Shown piece by piece: positions 1-11,507 of a stretch of 64,000 nt of DNA. This DNA comes from Kryptolebias marmoratus (Eukaryota > Chordata > Actinopteri > Cyprinodontiformes > Rivulidae): the NCBI RefSeq assembly GCF_001649575.2, contig NC_051438.1:7837314-7901313 (forward strand). The letters are read 5' to 3'. The position numbers and the translations under genes were made by a program. The notes beneath the pieces were generated by a model, which saw only the letters and a program-made list of their open reading frames with translations, did no database searches and was not told where the DNA came from. The stretch's first letter is position 1. The number at the start of each line of letters is the position of its first letter.

Positions 1-867
1 TATTTAAGTCTTATATATTTGCAGCTGTTAGCTGTAGCACCTCCGGAGCAGCCGAGGGAACGTTCTAAGATTTCTGCAGGAACAACCATGTAACTTGAAA
101 CTGAGGGAAACGTTTCCAACATAGCTGTTGTTATGAACCGCGATGAGATCTCTGATATTGGAGTTGTTTTAAGACAGCAGCAGGCCACTTTGGTCTCAGA
201 CTAGCTGTTTGCTAAAAGTTAAACTCTGTTGCTCCAAACTGAGATTGTTCATAACAGGTAGGGTATTGATTGTGCATAACCTTTCAACAGAACCCAACCT
301 AAAAAAAGATAAAAACTATGCTAAACTGTCAGGTTCATTTTTCATTTCAATCTAGTTCATGCTAAAGGAACTCAGGTTCTTGATGACTGCATTTTCAACA
401 GTTTGTTTTTTACTTTTTCACAAAAGTAAAAATATAATTATTCTTTTCTCTGCCATCCTCTAGTTCTGAAAAAACATGGATAATAGATTACCGTGAAACG
501 ATAATTGATAAGCCAGTAAGTTGATAGTTTCGTCGTTTTGTTTCACTTTGCTCTTTCCCCACTCCTTTTTCTACAGCTCCCCACCCAACAAAAAATAAAA
601 GAAAGTCCTTTTCTTTCAACTCTCTGTAATCCTCTCTACACGTGCAGAAATCCAGACCTTCACAGACCTGCACTTCACATTCACTGTTTTAAAAAAGAGT
701 GTTCAGATTTATCAAATGACTCACTGAGAGTACCAGTTTTAAAGATGTTTGCTCAGCTGATCAAATTATTTCTCAGCTTACCAGAAAGCACAAAAGACTC
801 TTACAAAACCTTCGCGTTGAAAAGGTTTCTTTGTCATTTACATAATGTCTCTCCTCGTCTTTTACAG
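1..867 (+). other. gabra4: gabra4 last intron (3' part)
   Basis: This is intron sequence upstream of the gabra4 terminal exon. It ends in a pyrimidine-rich stretch and an AG at 866-867. Positions about 20-310 are a copy of dispersed repeat family B (see 32100-32640). From about 538 the intron happens to stay open in frame with the exon, but the encoded residues do not resemble any alpha-subunit loop, so I read this as intron rather than an extended exon. Confidence 0.75.
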
Positions 868-1404
868 CAAACGCCTGACACCAACGGTTCGCTGAGAAAG
901 CGGCTGCATTACATCTCCCACCAGGAGCCGAGCGGTCAGCAGAGGGCCCAGTCCACCACCAACATTTCAGGACTGGGACGAGGGCGCCCGCTGAGGCCTT
1001 CAGCCGGCGGCGCCAACGGCAGCTCCTCCACCCTGTCCCGCTCCAGCCCCAAGTCCGAGAGCCTGCTCAGCGTGGCCTCCTCCTCCGCCCAGCTGGTGAA
1101 GGGCACGCCCCAGGCGGCGGCCTCCACGCCAGACGTGATGGCGGGGACGCCGCGCAGGCAGGACGCCAGCTCCTCGTCCCTGCAGCATCTGCTGGGGCCC
1201 AAGCTGGAGCGCCTTCAGATGATGGGGAACAAGCTGGAGCCCAAGCAGACGCCGTGCTCCCAGCCCACCGCTGCCGGCATGGGGGGAACCAGCAAAATAG
1301 ACAAATACGCGCGAATCCTGTTCCCGGTATCCTTCGGGGCGTTCAACATGGTCTACTGGGTGGTCTACCTGTCGAAGGACACGATGGTGGCCAAAGATGG
1401 ATAG
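868..1404 (+). CDS. gabra4: GABA-A receptor subunit alpha-4, terminal coding exon (partial gene)
   Basis: This exon encodes the C-terminal 178 residues of a GABA-A receptor alpha subunit, a plasma-membrane ligand-gated chloride channel subunit. The first part is the end of the TM3-TM4 cytoplasmic loop and is rich in Ser, Pro and Gln (about residues 1-140). Then comes the hallmark [19 protein letters not shown] segment at about 1291-1347, leading into TM4 (about 1312-1371) and a short tail ending at TAG 1402-1404. In family knowledge, the [12 protein letters not shown] and VVYLSKDTM motifs are characteristic of alpha-4; alpha-1 and alpha-2 have a different TM4. The chosen start follows the acceptor AG at 866-867, giving a phase-0 junction. 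Upstream exons are outside the window. The exon is strikingly GC-rich at 900-1300 against AT-rich flanks. The tail (VAKDG) differs from the mammalian end. The exact acceptor is inferred. Confidence 0.93.
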   Translation, partial: QTPDTNGSLRKRLHYISHQEPSGQQRAQSTTNISGLGRGRPLRPSAGGANGSSSTLSRSSPKSESLLSVASSSAQLVKGTPQAAASTPDVMAGTPRRQDASSSSLQHLLGPKLERLQMMGNKLEPKQTPCSQPTAAGMGGTSKIDKYARILFPVSFGAFNMVYWVVYLSKDTMVAKDG

Positions 1405-2744
1405 ACCTCTCGCCTAAATCGTGGGGAACACATAAGGAATACGAGCGTTTGCATTCGACAAGAAGAACACGTTGGTTCTTGCCAAGCAGAGGTTTCGTGA
1501 ACAAGCCCAGAATGCATTTGTCTTTTTCACGTTAAGGTCCTGGGAGCGTAAGAATGGGAATACATCACCACAATGAGAATGATGTGACTCAGGATAAGAG
1601 CAGCTGCACGCCGGGACGCTCTTTATAAATCATATCGCCTCATCTGATTGGAAAGGTCTTCATCGGCTTCAGCTGCCTCGCAATCCCTGTTGGCCCGCAG
1701 CCAACACTGAGCGTGGGGATTTGATCGTTTTCCTATTTTTGTACCCTGCACCTGTCGACATGTTCGGCTGTGTGCGTTCACCCCGAACTGAACCGCACCA
1801 ACGATGTATAACATAAATATATATTTAATAGGATAAACAGATTTATATTTATGGGTGGGGGTGGGGGGGGGGACTTGTTGCACTGGTATGTTGTGCTGGA
1901 GTGAAATGATCCGAGAGTACTTTGGGATTCTGGCGGTGTGGTCGGAGATTTGATGTGTTTGTCGGGCTAAAATTTGATCAGAGAGGTTCTTGACGAAGGC
2001 TTTAGTAGAGCTTTGGTCAGGACCGGATCAGCGGTGGAAAGCTTCTCTTGTACAGCACCTTCTTGTAAAAGCGTCTATTTTACGCGAGCTGGATTACCTA
2101 ATCTGACAAAGCCAAGATGAGAACTGGGTATAAATCGGGAAGAAAGTAGGGAAGACGAGCTTGCAACAGTAGGACCTAAGCTTCTTTCAGGCAGTGATTG
2201 TGTAAGTGATTAAAAAAAAAGAGAGAGAGAGAAATCATAAGAGCAAAAACAGGAAGTGAAGACATCTGACACACTTTTGTACTCACATTTTTGGACTCCC
2301 GTGACATCATTTCACTGGACCGTTCGTGGAGTTGCCTCTCAGATGCGACTGTTGATCAAAAAATCTGTACCGCTCCCAGACATTTTTGCAGAAACCATAA
2401 CGCCAAGCCCAGCAGCAGTTAGTTACCTCTTCGACTCCCGATACGACTTTTGTCTCTTGTAAATAGTTTCAAATCCAAAAAACATCCATGCGGAACCAGA
2501 ACGTCGCCAAGCTCAAGTGACGTGAATCGTTAATAGTCTTTTGTTTCATTCTAACTGTGAGTACGTGGCAAAATTGTACATTCTTCTTTTTTTTTTTTAA
2601 AAAAAGTAAGATTTTAAGGAGTTAACCAAAAGTGTCAGAGGTAACCAAACTCATCTTTCAGCTTTTACCAACCTTAGAAGTTGACTAAATAAAACAGGAG
2701 TGTGACTTTTTCTTCCTCTTGTTTTCTTTCCTTAAATCAATAAA
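1405..2744 (+). other. gabra4: gabra4 3' UTR (candidate extent)
   Basis: This is AT-rich non-coding DNA directly after the gabra4 stop codon, with no recognisable repeat until about 2985. A poly-G run lies at about 1860-1872 and a GA run at 2219-2233. The first AATAAA cluster is at 2688-2744, so the UTR is probably about 1.3 kb. A further AATAAA at 4076-4081 would give a longer form. The extent is inferred. Confidence 0.45.
2688..2744 (+). terminator. gabra4: Candidate gabra4 polyadenylation signals
   Basis: Two canonical AATAAA hexamers lie at 2688-2693 and 2739-2744, the first such signals seen after the gabra4 stop codon. Transcript ends are needed to choose between these and 4076-4081. 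Confidence 0.35.
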
Positions 2745-5261
2745 ACGGCACATTTGTAGCGTTACTAAACATAAACGAACGTGAAAGGAAAATGCAAAAG
2801 AGTGCCATATAACGAGAGTAGGGATAAACTCTTGAAATGGTTATTAGGTTTGACCTTTCTGGGCTACTGTAGAAAGACGGCGCTACAATAATGAGGCATA
2901 ATGTGGTCAGATTAAGATAAACCAAACAGAAGTCTGCACTGATGGGAACAGGAATAAGCTCCTGATGAGTTCAGCACCGCTGAAATTTAAAGGGAGTCAT
3001 GAACAATTAATATCTTACCTGTTGTAGATGGGTCTTTGAACAATCTCAGTTTGGAGAAACAGATCTTAATTCTGATGGCTCCTACCGTTTAAAACCACTT
3101 TAATCTGGGGGGAAAAAAATGTCATTGTGGTTCATGTATTTTAAGATGCTTTGTCGGCAATCCCTGGTCCCCTCCCCCTGTTCTCCAAAAATAAGACCAT
3201 CTTCCTGCAATTCACGCTTGTCACGACACAGGTGTGTTTTAGCGGCGTGAATAAATGCAGCACAACTCGCGTCAGCACGCTGTTTTCAAAATGTCAGCTG
3301 CAGCTTTCTGATTTAAAGGACTGTTTCCTGTTTTATATGTTTGTTTGTTTTTTTGAAAAAAAAAAAAGAAATTTGCAGTGAATTGAAGTTTCTCACCCTA
3401 AGTTGTGCAGCTAAAAAAAAAACCTCATATGGAAGAGAGGCTTCAGGTATAGAGACGTGTGCTGCTGCTAACTCTGTTAGCCGTTGGTCTTTATATTCCT
3501 TCATTTTCACCAGTTCATTGGATCAGCGTGCCAGGGGACGCACTTATCCAGCCAGTAAAGTGGAGCTCCCCCGTCACCAGAGTTTTACACTTTATAGTCC
3601 TTTAAAAACAAACTACGATGGCTGAAACACTCTGTTTTTGCTTTTTTTCCCCCAACACTATTTTATAAATCTTTGAAACTGACAATATTTTGGCATTCCA
3701 CAGTTTTTTACATAAATCTTTTTGGCTACTTGCAAATGGAACTAGCACCCTGGGGTATGTCCAGCAGAAAAAAACCCAACATTTGTGTCGGAGTAGCGTG
3801 AAATTGATGAGGATGTAAAGATTTATACTGTAAAATAGTGTTTGAGTGCACAGCTATGAGATATTTGAGACTGGAAGTGTTTTAAGTCTGCAGCAATCCA
3901 CTTTGGTGTTGGCCCTCCTGGTACAGTTGTTAGCTTGCTAGTCTATCAGAATTATTTTTTTTTTTCTTTAAATGGAATTTGTACAGAGAGATATTTATAT
4001 GAACAGTGGTGCCCCAAGGACCGAGTTACGTCCTGCATGTTTTAGATGGCTCCCCGCTTCATCACACCCGATTCAAATAAATGGGTCATTAACAGGCTTC
4101 TGCAGAACGTGATGACCTGCTGAGGAGGTAATGCAGCCATTTGAAGAACCAGTCACACGTCTCTACTGATATTTATAAAAACGGAGATTTGTCTGTGCCG
4201 CATTTGCATTTCCTCTTTTGCCCAGAGTTTTTAGACGTTTCTGAAAACTGTTTCCCATGGGTTAAAAATTCCGAAGTGTTTTTGGCGCGATCCATGTAAA
4301 CCGGAGATGCAGAGTTTTTGAGAAACAGTGACGTAGCAGCCACGTGACCGCTGTCCCTCTGCGCCCTAAAACCACGACAGTAGTGGAGCTCTTCATTTGT
4401 CTCACTTCATTCTGATCTTGTCACCATGAAGCGTTCATCCTCTGCTGAAACTGAGAGGAAACTGTCAACAGTATCAAAGAAAAAAAAATTAATTAAATAC
4501 TTCCTTTAGCCAAGTTAAGCACGTTCTTTTTCTGTATTTTAATATCGTGGAGGTTCTCGCCACCTAGTGGCACAGTATGGGTATTGCAACGTTCTGTGAG
4601 AATAATGTGGACAGAAGTTTTCTTTTATAAAATGAGAAAAACGGATCAGTTGAGAAATATCCAGAGTAGTAGCAGAAATATGAAGGACATGGAGCCCTGA
4701 GGACCAGGGCTGGGGAGCCTCTGTTGTTAGATATTAAGTCTTTATAATCTTTCCACACACGTTAAAAGCTCTGAACTGTCTCTTTAACATCGCAGCTCTT
4801 TCCTCTTCTGTGTCCGATCAGCTTGCAGGCTTAGAGAGCAGATGTGACATCCGAGACATCAAAAAGGGTTGTTTTCTTTCTTTATTTTTTTAATCTCAAA
4901 GTAGGAATGAATGGAAACATGAGAAATCCTGTGCAGTTCGGTGTTCTCTCTGCTGGTTGTATGGTACACAAACCCTTCAAGTGAGTTATTTAAATAAGCA
5001 AAGTAAAGGGACACTTTCAACGGGACCTTGTGTTGTTTCCAAAATGGTGCCCCTCGCTGGTAATTGAATTCTCGTACAGGTAAAGGACACCATTATCCTG
5101 ATAACAAGCAACATGACGACAGCAAATTGTCCTCCCCGCTGTTGTGTAACCAGCCGGTAGAGGTGAAGCAGGGGAGTCACTGTCATTGAGCTCTTTGTCG
5201 GCGGGAAAGTGACTTTCTCTTACTCTGCTGTCAAAGACTTACGTGTGAAATCATTCTGAAA
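2745..5261. other. Intergenic region with degraded repeats
   Basis: No gene is supported. Positions 2985-3095 are a minus-strand piece of family B (it reads atcttacctgttgtagatg, the reverse of the family's end). Positions 3880-3950 hold another family B piece in plus orientation. The block at about 4505-4640, including the gccacctagtgg motif and the following gggtattgca, recurs at 38535-38650 (family C). Confidence 0.5.
4505..4640 (+). repeat. Dispersed repeat family C, copy 1
   Basis: The words agccaagttaag, gttctt, tgtatttt, cgccacctagtgg and gggtattgca occur in the same order here and at 38535-38650. The upstream flanks (about 4180-4500 and 38210-38530) look distantly similar, so the element may be longer. 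Class unknown. Confidence 0.5.
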
Positions 5262-6262
5262 TGAAAGTTCGAGTGCTCCTGGAAGAAATGCACATCGCCC
5301 GTCCACTTTCATGCCAGAGTTTTAGCCTGAGATCATCTTGTGCTCAGGAATGATGAAGTTGTTGTTTTGGTCGAAGCACCGTCTCGTGTGGCTTTGCAAG
5401 AGGCTATGCGCAGAGCATCTGTTGGGAATGACTCAGCTACTACCACATCAGATTTTAGCTCAATGTCTGTCAAATTTATTGAGTTCTAGCCTTTTTGTGC
5501 CGGCTCATGTCAATTAACTGTGGGGGCTATCTTGAACTGAATGGACTTCAAAGGTTAATCGGTTGACGATGCACATCCAATGATAACTTTCTGAAAGTTT
5601 CATCAAAATCCATCTGGTGGTTCTTGAAATAGTTTGCTAACAGACAAACAGGGTTGATCCCATCGGTTAATGCTAAAGCTTTAAGCTAATATCTTGTCCA
5701 ATGAATAACGCTTGAACTATGTGTCGTAAATTACTATCAGCTACTACCACACCAAATTTTAGTAGAATATCTATAAAACAGACTGAATTATAGCCATTTT
5801 TGTGTTTCCTAAAATTAGTTGACTGTGACGGCCATCTTGAATTGGCTTGGCTTCAAATCTGAACCAGTTGTAGAAGTACATTTGATGATTATTTCCTAAA
5901 AGTTTCATTAAAATCTGTGCAGTGGTTCATGAGATATTTTGCTAACAGACGGTCAGACTGAAAAAATGTTAATAGCAAAATTTTGAACAAAGACCTTGCA
6001 CAGTCTGTTAGTGCTCAGGATATGTGCTGGAGATCAGTCTCAGCTACCAGCACATCAACCTTTAGCAGAATATGTCAAAAACTGATAGAGTTATACCCAC
6101 TTCTGTGTTTTCTAACATCGCTTGACTGTGGTGGCCATCTTGAATCGAGTTGACTCCAAAAGTTAACTAGTTGTAGGTGTACATCCAATGACTACCGCCT
6201 GCAAGTTTCATTGAAATCCATCCAATATTTCATGAGATATTTTGCTAACAGACAGAAATCAT
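5262..6262 (+). repeat. Family A composite repeat: left end plus three tandem ~300-bp units
   Basis: A left-end block (5262-5390, with the word atgccagagttttagc) is followed by three diverged tandem units, at about 5396-5660, 5661-5965 and 5966-6262. Each unit runs from ctcagctactacca through tggccatcttgaa and ends in the word gctaacagac, which falls at 5636, 5941 and 6244 (periods of about 305 and 303 bp). There is no coding capacity. The same left end is found at 44213 in plus orientation and, reversed, at about 29500-29570 and 32020-32093. Confidence 0.75.
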
Positions 6263-7979
6263 CAGGACAAGAAATAACAAAGGTGACCTCAAAGAGAGCA
6301 GAGAGACAACTCGGATCTGACCAGCGGGCCATGTTTCCCTGATGTCTCCTGGTGAAGGTGGACGAGATTGAGCTCTTCTGTCCACTTCTGCTGACCGAGG
6401 CGCCACATGGAGGGGACGCGGCTCGACCAGCGGGCCCAAACGAGAGCTCCGATGTCGCCAGGGCGCCGAGGAACGCCAGGCCTGACAGGACACATCGAGA
6501 TGGCCGGCGCCTCTCGCCTCTCCTAAAACGCAGTCGTGCGTGAAATTGATTTTGCCGTCACCAACCTGCCTCCCACCACCACCACCACCACCCCTCCTCC
6601 AATGGGTCTCTGCTCTGTCCGTCTCCGCCTGTCACAAAATACAGCTCATTCGGAACAAACACGAGGCATCCGAGCACTAACGAGGGGCCCGTCGCGCCAG
6701 CAGCAGATTGATGTGTGGCGTTTGGATTGTGCTGTTCTGAAAGTGAGCGGAATGGATGGAGCTGCCAGCGGGGGGCTGTGCGGTTCTCCTGTTGCTGCCC
6801 CCCTCCACCTCCAACCACCCCCTCTTTGTGCCCATGCCACACATTAAAGATGCTCACTCTGCGTGTCTGGAGATCAATGCGAGGAAAGTCTGAATCACCT
6901 CTGTCAACCAGTCTGCGTCAGTAGCTGCCCGGATCGGGTCACTGATTGGAGTTTTCGGAGCACCCTTAAGTGGAAAACCGTGGTGTAGTACTCCCTCTAG
7001 TGGCCGAACTGAGCTCAGCTCCACATGACCACCATCCTCCTCTTCATCATCCTGTTTGTGTATTAAACTTTACTTACATTTTCCATTGAACGGAAACATT
7101 GCGGACAAAAAGACCAACCTTTCAGCTTCCCACCCATAAAATAATAGTGACAAAGGCGTGTGACCCCGTCTGTCGGCTGTTTAAATATCCAAAAAAGGTT
7201 AATGATCCTATTAATTAAAGCTATAGTAACAACACAAGCACTCTTAACATCTATTATGCTATAATTTATGACTCGCATTTCTATTTTCTGTAACATTTAT
7301 GGGGCACATATATCAGGTTTTTAATCGTAAGAAGATATCTGGAGATTATTTAAGGACCCCTACTTGGTGTTAGGGTGACCCAAATTGGGGTCCCGACCAC
7401 AACTTTGTGAATCGTTGATCTGGAGGATGCATTCATCTCACTGTGTTGCAGCTGCTTTGACCTAATGTAAATGAAAAGAAGTGAGAAAAAATGACCCCGT
7501 TTGGTTCATATAGGCATATTGAAGAGCTTTAAAGTTTCACATTTGACCCCCCCAAAGCACATTAGTTCCACTGTATATTAATAGTCTCAAGTAAAACCCA
7601 AATAAAGCTGCAAAGTAAAATGAGAAAATACACGGAAGAACAAAAAAGTAAAATGGTACCCTGACAGAACACCTGTCACTGATACACGTTCATATGTCTG
7701 GAGACGGTTCTGCTGCTGTGTGCATTTTACTACAACAAAAACGTGTGTTTTTATGTTTTATTTACAATTTCCATTTGTTTAAACACTTCCTTATTACTCT
7801 GATAAAACTATGTAAAGTTACCTATGAGTACACAGGTAACAGTAAAATCCTCTGTTGTTCTTCTTAATGCTGCAGGGAAGAAGAGAAAGATGAAGGTGAC
7901 AGCTGAGGAGAATTCTGGAAATCATTAAAGGGATAATTTAGACACTTTGAAGTCGGCTTTAGTGGAAAAGTTTACGAAC
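6263..7979. other. Intergenic, no feature recognised
   Basis: There is an (ACC)n run at about 6577-6596. Short open frames around 6245-6900 exist on both strands in GC-rich sequence but show no family motif. I see no gene or clear repeat here. Confidence 0.4.
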
Positions 7980-8142
7980 AAAAAACATCTTACCTGTTGC
8001 AGCTAGCTCTTTGAACAACCTTGCTTTGGAGAAACAGAGATTAATTGTGACCGGCTTGACGAGCCAATGGCTGTAGAAAGACCAAAGTGGGCTGCTGGCG
8101 TCTTAAAACGATAGCGCATAATCAGAGAGATGGTATTATTTC
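7980..8142 (-). repeat. Family B repeat, minus orientation
   Basis: This carries cttacctgttgcagctagc, ctctttgaacaacc and gaccaaagtgggc, the reverse complement of family B words seen at 32480-32580 and 8930-9200. It is interrupted at 8143 by a solo LTR. Confidence 0.55.
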
Positions 8143-8848
8143 TGTCAGGGTTCAGAGGGCTTTTGTGGTGTTTCGGTGGTTTTCTTGTAGCCTGCTTTGA
8201 ATTTTGCAATATGTTTGTGTCTCTGGATTTTCAGCACGACTGCAGTTCACGTGTCAGACATCCCAGCCAGACTGGCTCCTGTTTAGTTCACCTTTATTCA
8301 CGTTCACGTTTATCACCTTTTAGCTCTCTTGGTGGCACGGCGAAGCGGTGGTTAGAGGTATCATCTCATAGCAGGAAGGTCGCAGGTTCGCCTCTTGGCT
8401 GGGGCCGATTGTGTGTTCTCTCTGTGCGTGGACGGGTCCTACGGTTTCCTCCCACAGACCAAAAACATGCGTGTTAGATGAAATGGTAACTCTATACTGC
8501 CCCTAAGTGTGAGTGAATGGGTGAATGGTTGCTTGTCCCTGTGATGGACCTGTTCAGGGTGAACCCCGCCTCTTGCAGAATGACTGCTGGAGATGGGTGG
8601 ATGGGTCAGTCGTTGCTCTTTCGCTTCTCCCAGGCGTCCTCGTTCAGTCATTAACCCCGCCCCTTCCTGGCGACAGAAGCTCCTTGTTGTCACTCAGCCT
8701 TTCTCGGCTCCTCATATGGAATTCTCAAGTTTGGCTCTGTATTTTCTCACGCCTGCTGCCTGTTAAATTTGTTTTCAATCACACCTGCCTGCCTACTTTT
8801 CTGCGCTCCCGGGTCCTCAGCAACCACCACCAACCGGCCACCATTACA
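8143..8848 (+). mobile_element. Solo LTR (TG...CA) with 5-bp target duplication ATTTC, carrying a nested SINE
   Basis: The element starts TGTCAGGG and ends TTACA. The 5-bp word atttc flanks it on both sides (8138-8142 and 8849-8853), as expected for LTR-retroelement integration followed by LTR-LTR recombination. It shares its TGTCAGGGTTnnG start and pyrimidine-rich character with 43324-43969 and, less closely, 22764-23207. A SINE at about 8332-8609 interrupts it. No gag, pol or env reading frame is present. LTR superfamily is not determined. Confidence 0.7.
8332..8609 (+). mobile_element. tRNA-derived SINE, near full length, nested in the solo LTR
   Basis: A tRNA-like head (ggtggcacgg start, A-box-like gtggttag at about 8350, B-box-like ggttcgcctc at about 8384) is followed by a body with the marker tttcctcccacag (about 8448) and a tail reading gatggacctg, then a short gatgggtggatggg end. 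The body matches 51087-51414 and its 3' part matches 41402-41516 and 61352-61477. The GGAT-type tail resembles the LINE tails in this window, which suggests shared retrotransposition machinery. Confidence 0.75.
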
Positions 8849-8899
8849 ATTTCTGCAGAAATAACTAAAACAACTGGTGGACGAAGAGTGTTTGGATGA

Positions 8900-9225
8900 A
8901 CTTCTCTGAAATTTCGAAGACTGGGGCTGTTTTAGGATGGCAGATGGAAGTGGGTTAACTCAGGTTGTACTGATAGTCTCATAATGAATTGTCAGAGCGA
9001 ACACACTTGACCAAACTTTACTGTCTTATAAGAACTCCAGCCTTTAACCTGAAACCACTACAAAGGTTTTGAGATCTGAGACGACTGCAGTCCACTTTGG
9101 TCTTGTCCCCTCTCAGACTAGCCATTCGCTCTTCAATCAAGACAGAATTAAACTGCTTCTACAAACTGAGGTCATTCATAAAGCTACCCACAACACGGAA
9201 TATGGCTTTAAAAGGAAAGAGAGAG
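8900..9225 (+). repeat. Family B repeat, plus orientation
   Basis: Words in order are gaagactggggctgtttta, gcagtccactttggtcttg, tcagactagcc, aaactgaggtcattca and agctacccacaacacgg. They match family B at 1-310, 32130-32640 and 42270-42440. Confidence 0.55.
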
Positions 9226-10344
9226 AGATCACAAATACAAATCAATAATTGCTGATTCTTTTTTTTTTTTTTTTTTTTGATGAATCACTGTTTGCATTAC
9301 AACAAATGGAAAAAATAAATAAATAACTAAAAAAGACCCAAGCAACCAGGAAGGAAGCTGTCACATCGCTCAGGTTCAAAGTGCTCCAGATCACCAGAGA
9401 GACGTCCTCGAGGCTGAAAGACACGAAGGCCTTCCTGCTCGCCTGAATGAGACACGAGCGTCTCGATCGGGTCGTTCTGATTGTGTTTCCTCAAAGCTTT
9501 CGGGAGACATGATTGGAGTTAACTCCTCGTGCAGCAGGTGGATGGACTCGAGGCTCACCAACGGACATGGTGCACCACTTCACGGTTCAGACTATTATTA
9601 CTTAGAATGAATCAATTAAATTTATATAAGGTTGAACATCGCCTCCCAAACATGCGAAGGAGTAAAACTGAGAAACCAGTAAAGCCATCAGGACAGGGCA
9701 ACATGACCTGCGTGCAGACGTGAAAAAGAAAAAACCTCACATGTAAAAATAACGAGTCACTGCCCGCTGCATAAATCAAACCTGTGACCGGGGTCAACTG
9801 CTTGTGACGCAGTCCAGGTTCTTTTAAAGACCTCAGAATTTCACCACTTTGTTTAGGAAATTGTAATGTTTTGCAGGTTTTTGTCTACTTTTTTTTTGTT
9901 GTTGTTGTTTTTTTAAATAGATTTTTCTTTTATTTTGGTGTCCAACCACGGGAAGCTGCTAATGTAAAAAAAAAAAAAAAACGAAAAAAAAAAACTGCCT
10001 AATAAAAAGCCACCACAGTAAAATACAAATGTTGCTTTAATTATGACTAAATGTTTGCCCACTGAAGACAAATGAAGCTCGACTTTGTGTCTTATCTCTG
10101 AAAGCAACCACTAGAGGGAGGAGTGCTGCCATTTTCCTCTAACTTCAGAGTCTTAGTTCAACTCACCTCTTGTTGAATTTACTTGGGGGGGTGCGGGCTA
10201 ATTTCAGTGGTTTCAAGTTAAGGAAGCATCTTCTTTCGCTCAAGTTGTGCAATATTTTCTTTTTCTTGCTGGAAACCAGAGTCGGAGCTACACTTCACTC
10301 TGTCTCAGCCATTTCAAGCTGGAGTTCTGTGGGCAAAGCTATGA
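9226..10344. other. Intergenic, no gene recognised
   Basis: Contains homopolymer runs (T at about 9259-9279, A at about 9967-9992). No protein motif or repeat family recognised. Confidence 0.4.
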
Positions 10345-10770
10345 AGAAATAACATCTTACCTGCTGCACATAGCTCTTTTGTAGAAATGGTTTCTATCTG
10401 ACAGGACTGATGGGACCAAAGTGGATCGCTGCCATCTTTAAACAAGTCTATTCTTAGAAACATGTTTATTTTATAGACCTTCTTACATCTCAATCAGTTT
10501 TGCAAAAGAGGTTTAATTACACGATTATTACTTGATTACTTGCAAGCGCAAATAGGAGGCAGCAGCGGAGGCAGCTAGCTGTAGCACTTCTGGCAGGAAA
10601 CTTAGAATTATGCAGCTGAAAAAACACACAACACGTAAACTGAAACAGTTTAAGAGTTAGTATAATTGCATTTGAATGAACCGCTGTCCGATTTAGAAAA
10701 CTGAGGTTGTTTTAAGATGACAAACCATGCTTCGGTCACGGGTCTGCTTGGACTTAACATTATCAGTACA
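10345..10770. repeat. Family B pieces in both orientations
   Basis: Positions 10345-10450 carry atcttacctgctgcacatag and gaccaaagtgg (minus orientation). Positions 10560-10750 carry gcagctagctgtagcacttc and an aaactgaggttgttttaaga-like stretch (plus orientation). This could be two insertions or an inverted arrangement. Confidence 0.4.
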
Positions 10771-10874
10771 TAAATACAGACCTAATATAGACATCTTGTC
10801 GCCGTAAACCAACTCCAACCATTACCCTGTTTCGCGTTACGTAGTTATTTGCGGAGAGTTAAAAGTGCCCCAGC

Positions 10875-11497
10875 CTTCTCAAGCGGAACTGGAACGTCAG
10901 GATTGAGTCTCTGCCTCGTGTGGAGGAGCTCAGGTATCTGGGAGTCCTGTTCCTGAGTGATGGTAGGATGGAGCGGGAGATGGATCGACGAATCAGGTCT
11001 CGTCTGCAGTAATGAGGGCGTTGCTTTGATCAGACGTGGTGAAGAAAGAGCTGAGTCGAAAGGCAAAACTCTTGATTTACTGGTCCATCTACGGTCCAAC
11101 CCTCACCTATGGTCATGAGGTTTGGATCATGACCGAAAGAACAAGGTCCTGGCTAGAAGCGGCTGAAATGAGTTTCCTTCACAGGGCAGCTGCAGAGATA
11201 AGGTGAGGAGCTCTGTCATCTGGGGGGAGCTCAGAGGAGAGCTGCTGCTCCTTCACATTGAAAGGAGTTAGGAGGAGGTGGTTCAGGTTAGGACGCCTCC
11301 CTTTGGAGGTTTTTTTTGGGCACATCTCACTGGGAAGAGACCTCAGGGCAGACCCAGAACTCACTGGAGGGATTATGTATCCTCTCTGGTTATGGAACAC
11401 CTCGAATTCCCCCAGGAAGAGCTGGAGAGTGTCGCTGGGGAGAGCGAGGTCTGGGTTTCTGTTCTGGACCTGCTGCCTCTGTGACTCAATCATGGCT
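10875..11497 (+). mobile_element. LINE 3' end (C-terminal part of reverse transcriptase ORF), degenerate
   Basis: Pieces of the typical fish LINE ORF C-terminus are readable in shifting frames: VEELRYLGVLFLSDGRMERE (10923 on), LIYWSIYGPTLTYGHEVW (about 11071-11124), GRPRTHWRDYV (about 11350) and EELESVAGE (about 11420). Stops and frameshifts make it a pseudogene. It runs directly into a GGAT/GGAC array. The GATG-type tail suggests an RTE/Rex-like clade; this assignment is inferred, not searched. Confidence 0.75.
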
Positions 11498-11507
11498 AAA
11501 TGTTAGA

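Noticed and set aside
538..867. In-frame open sequence upstream of the gabra4 terminal exon
   Set aside because: It has no ATG-initiated or alpha-subunit-like content and is separated from the exon by a good pyrimidine tract and AG at 866-867; read as intron.
936..1202. Minus-strand open frames over the gabra4 exon
   Set aside because: They are shadows of the GC-rich coding exon on the other strand.
5396..6262. Regular repeats considered as a CRISPR-like or satellite array
   Set aside because: Eukaryotic context, contiguous diverged 300-bp units without spacers; they are a dispersed composite repeat.
8345..8400. tRNA-like A- and B-box sequences
   Set aside because: Part of a SINE head; no foldable mature tRNA with anticodon stem is evident.
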